16,180 bases of DNA from positions 1-16,180 of the forward strand of contig JBFWQM010000111.1 in NCBI GenBank assembly GCA_050249455.1, read 5' to 3'. The stretch is from JBFWQM01 sp050249455. Lineage in GTDB: Bacteria > Pseudomonadota > Alphaproteobacteria > MPNO01 > VGEU01. Numbering within the stretch: the stretch's first letter is position 1; each line of letters starts with the position of its first letter. The notes beneath the pieces were generated by a model that was given only the letters and a program-made list of their open reading frames with translations, did not search any database and was not told the origin of the DNA. A program made the translations under genes and the position numbers. This document shows positions 14,694-16,180 of the stretch, in pieces.

Positions 14694-15325
14694 GGCGCTA
14701 CCGCCTCCGGCGGCAGGGCAAGCCCGGTGCCGATCATGCTGTCGCGGGTGATCAGGGCCGCGAGCCGCTCCTCGCTCCATCCCTCGGTGCCGGCGGGCCG
14801 CATCGGCACCACCATGAACCGCGTCTCGGCCGTCGAGTCCCAAACGCGGATCTCGGTCCCGTCCGGCACGCTGACGCCGAAGTCCTTGAGCACGCCGCGC
14901 GGGTCGATCACCGCGCGCGACCGGTAGGGGGCGGACTTGTACCAGACCGGCGGCAGCCCCAGCACCTCCCACGGATAGCAGGAGCAGAGCGTGCACACGA
15001 CCATGTTGTGGCGCTGCGGCGTGTTCTCCACCGCGATCAGGTGGCTGCCGACGCGGCTGACCATGCCCATCGCGTTGACCGCGGCCGTCGCATCCTCGAA
15101 CAGGGCGCGGCGGAAATCCGCGTCGGTCCAGGCGCGCGCGACGATGCGGGCGCCGTTGTGCGGGCCGATCTTGGTCTCGAACGCCTCGACGATGAGGTCG
15201 AGGGCGGCAGGATCGATGTAGCCCTTCTCGGTCAGGATGGTCTCCAGCGCCCGCACGCGAAGCTGCGCCTCCGACAACTCGGAGCCGTGCGGGTGGTCGT
15301 GGCTGTGGCCGTGATCGTCGGTCAT
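14690..15325 (-). CDS. nthA: Nitrile hydratase subunit alpha, cobalt type
   Basis: The catalytic subunit, 211 residues. The metal site is VCTLCSCYPW with C111, C114, S115 and C116; threonine at the second position of CTLCSC marks the cobalt type (the iron type has serine). C114 and C116 are expected to become sulfinic and sulfenic acids. Downstream conserved parts include WYKSAPYRSRAVIDPRGVL and RVWDSTAETRFMVVP. The first 14 residues are unusual, DDHGHSHDHPHG, with six histidines. Start ATG 15325 has GGGAGG 9 nt upstream; the frame stays open to 16009 only as a shadow of the divergent amidase gene. First gene of an operon with beta, accessory, NTF2-like and MFS genes. Thiocyanate hydrolase gamma has the same CTLCSC motif but its partners are separate small subunits, unlike here. 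Confidence 0.97.
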   Translation of the reverse strand: MTDDHGHSHDHPHGSELSEAQLRVRALETILTEKGYIDPAALDLIVEAFETKIGPHNGARIVARAWTDADFRRALFEDATAAVNAMGMVSRVGSHLIAVENTPQRHNMVVCTLCSCYPWEVLGLPPVWYKSAPYRSRAVIDPRGVLKDFGVSVPDGTEIRVWDSTAETRFMVVPMRPAGTEGWSEERLAALITRDSMIGTGLALPPEAVAP

Positions 15326-15349
15326 GTCGGACGCCCTCCCAGTGACGTG

Positions 15350-15388
15350 CTTGCGCAAGGGTTTCCCCGGCCGAGGGCTGTTGTCAAC
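15350..15388 (-). promoter_or_regulatory. Candidate promoter and operator region of the nitrile hydratase operon
   Basis: On the minus strand a perfect -35 box TTGACA (15387-15382) lies inside the 9-bp palindrome GTTGTCAAC (15380-15388). No good -10 box follows at 16-18 bp (AAACCC), which suggests an activator-dependent promoter. Further downstream, in the probable transcription start region, is a perfect 10-bp palindrome CTTGCGCAAG (15350-15359), a possible operator. Confidence 0.4.
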
Positions 15389-15410
15389 GCTGCCGATCGG
15401 CGCATGCGAA

Positions 15411-15439
15411 TTGCCGCCCGTGGCAGGGCGGCGTATATC
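15411..15439 (+). promoter_or_regulatory. Candidate amidase promoter with a dyad in its spacer
   Basis: TTGCCG (15411-15416, 4/6) and TATATC (15434-15439, 4/6) are 17 bp apart and the ATG is 37 nt after the -10. A 7-bp perfect inverted repeat, GCCGCCC-N6-GGGCGGC (15413-15432), fills the spacer between the two boxes, where a bound regulator would control polymerase access directly. Confidence 0.5.
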
Positions 15440-15476
15440 TGGCCGCCGGGAAACGATCGATATGGAAGGGATCACG

Positions 15477-16180
15477 ATGGCCCAGGGCGCCAAACCCGCG
15501 GTTCGCTCATATTTTGCGGCGACCGCCGCGTTCAAGGACGGCAGCGATTCGCCGCGCGCGTTCCTGGAACGCTGCATCGAGGCCATCGAGAAGCACGACA
15601 CGACGATCCGCGCCTTCGTGAGCACCAACTTCGCCGGCGCGCGCGCCGCGGCGGACGCCGCCGGCGCGCGGTGGAAGTCCGGCGGCACGCTGTCGCCGAT
15701 CGACGGCATGCCGGTCGGCATCAAGGACATCATGGAAACCGCCGACATGGCGACCGAGCAGGGTTCGGCGCTGTTCGTCGGCTGGCAGGGCAAGCGCGAC
15801 GCCGCGGCGGTCGCCGCATTGCGCGAGGCCGGCGCGGTGATCGTCGGCAAGACCGTCACCACCGAGTTCGCCGCCACCCATCCCGGCGTGACGCGCAACC
15901 CGTGGGACACCGAGCGCACGCCCGGCGGCTCGTCGAGCGGCTCGGCCGCCGCGGTCGGCGCCGGCATGCTGCCGGCCGCGCTGGGCACCCAGGTGATCGG
16001 CTCGATCAACCGCCCGGCAGCCTATTGCGGCGTGTTCGGCTTCAAGCCGAGCGTCGGCGGCATCAACCGCGGCGGCAGCTTCGACGGCTTCAGCCAGAGC
16101 TGCACCGGCGTGCTGGCGGCGACGATCGCCGAGACGTGGACGGTGGCGCGCGTGATGTCGGACCGGATCGGCGGCGATGC
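15477..16180 (+). CDS. Amidase-signature family hydrolase (5' part; runs off the window)
   Basis: The first 234 residues of an amidase-signature protein, truncated by the window end; the family is usually 400-500 residues. The Ser-cisSer-Lys triad is visible: K83 (in PVGIKDIM), S152 (first serine of GGSSSGSAAAV) and S176 (GSINRPAAYCG), with S152 to S176 24 residues apart as in malonamidase E2. These enzymes hydrolyse amides to acid and ammonia. It is divergent from the nitrile hydratase operon, so it would use the amide made by NthAB. The loop before the nucleophile reads GTQVIGS, where many relatives have GTQTGGS; this loop supplies oxyanion-hole amides. Start ATG 15477 has GGAAGGG 6 nt upstream. 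The exact substrate is unknown. Confidence 0.93.
   Translation, partial: MAQGAKPAVRSYFAATAAFKDGSDSPRAFLERCIEAIEKHDTTIRAFVSTNFAGARAAADAAGARWKSGGTLSPIDGMPVGIKDIMETADMATEQGSALFVGWQGKRDAAAVAALREAGAVIVGKTVTTEFAATHPGVTRNPWDTERTPGGSSSGSAAAVGAGMLPAALGTQVIGSINRPAAYCGVFGFKPSVGGINRGGSFDGFSQSCTGVLAATIAETWTVARVMSDRIGGD

Noticed and set aside
14690..15325. Thiocyanate hydrolase gamma subunit instead of nitrile hydratase alpha
   Set aside because: The downstream gene is a single full-length beta subunit and an accessory protein and amidase are linked, which fits nitrile hydratase.
15326..16009. N-terminal extension of nitrile hydratase alpha to 16009
   Set aside because: It is antisense to the amidase gene and rich in Ala, Arg and Ser with no domain; ATG 15325 has a proper ribosome binding site.

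Overview
The window is a GC-rich (roughly two-thirds or more G+C), densely coded bacterial chromosome segment. Gene content and order (YggT-DUF167-FolD, NnrU, an IalB-type secreted protein, an alphaproteobacterial-style tRNA-Ala) point to an alphaproteobacterium, possibly a Rhodospirillales-like lineage. That assignment is inference from family distribution. I saw no phage genes, transposase, CRISPR array or rRNA.

Layout. 1-972: an extradiol (catechol 2,3-dioxygenase-type) VOC protein, whose upstream neighbours lie outside the window. 981-1260: a palindromic element, then a complete minus-strand tRNA-Ala(CGC) unit with promoter and terminator. 1344-2864: a tight plus-strand operon of yggT, a DUF167 gene and folD (one-carbon folate metabolism). 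2885-3059: a 175-bp inverted-repeat element. 3105-3809: nnrU. 3790-5569: two tandem paralogous EamA permeases on the minus strand. 5580-6995: a palindromic element, argG and its promoter. 7034-9511: a perfect inverted repeat, rlmN and an MFS permease. 9536-10622: a TrmH-like rRNA/tRNA methyltransferase followed by an IalB-like exported protein. 10710-11939: a class I SAM methyltransferase with an unusual C-terminal domain.

11943-16180 is the most coherent accessory block: a cobalt-type nitrile hydratase operon (alpha, beta, accessory protein) that continues with overlapping or closely spaced genes into an NTF2-like protein and an MFS permease. An amidase-signature hydrolase, truncated by the window end, is transcribed divergently. 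Nitrile hydratase converts nitriles to amides and the amidase would convert amides to acids plus ammonia, so the two units form a nitrile-to-acid pathway. The 151-bp divergent intergenic region is unusually rich in palindromes and holds a plausible regulated promoter.

A second theme is structural. Four palindromic elements (981-1083, 2885-3059, 5580-5677, 7034-7093) share one architecture: two inverted arms separated by exactly or about 10 nt, each lying 8-22 nt after the stop codon of a gene. Two of them have arms that are nearly identical to each other.
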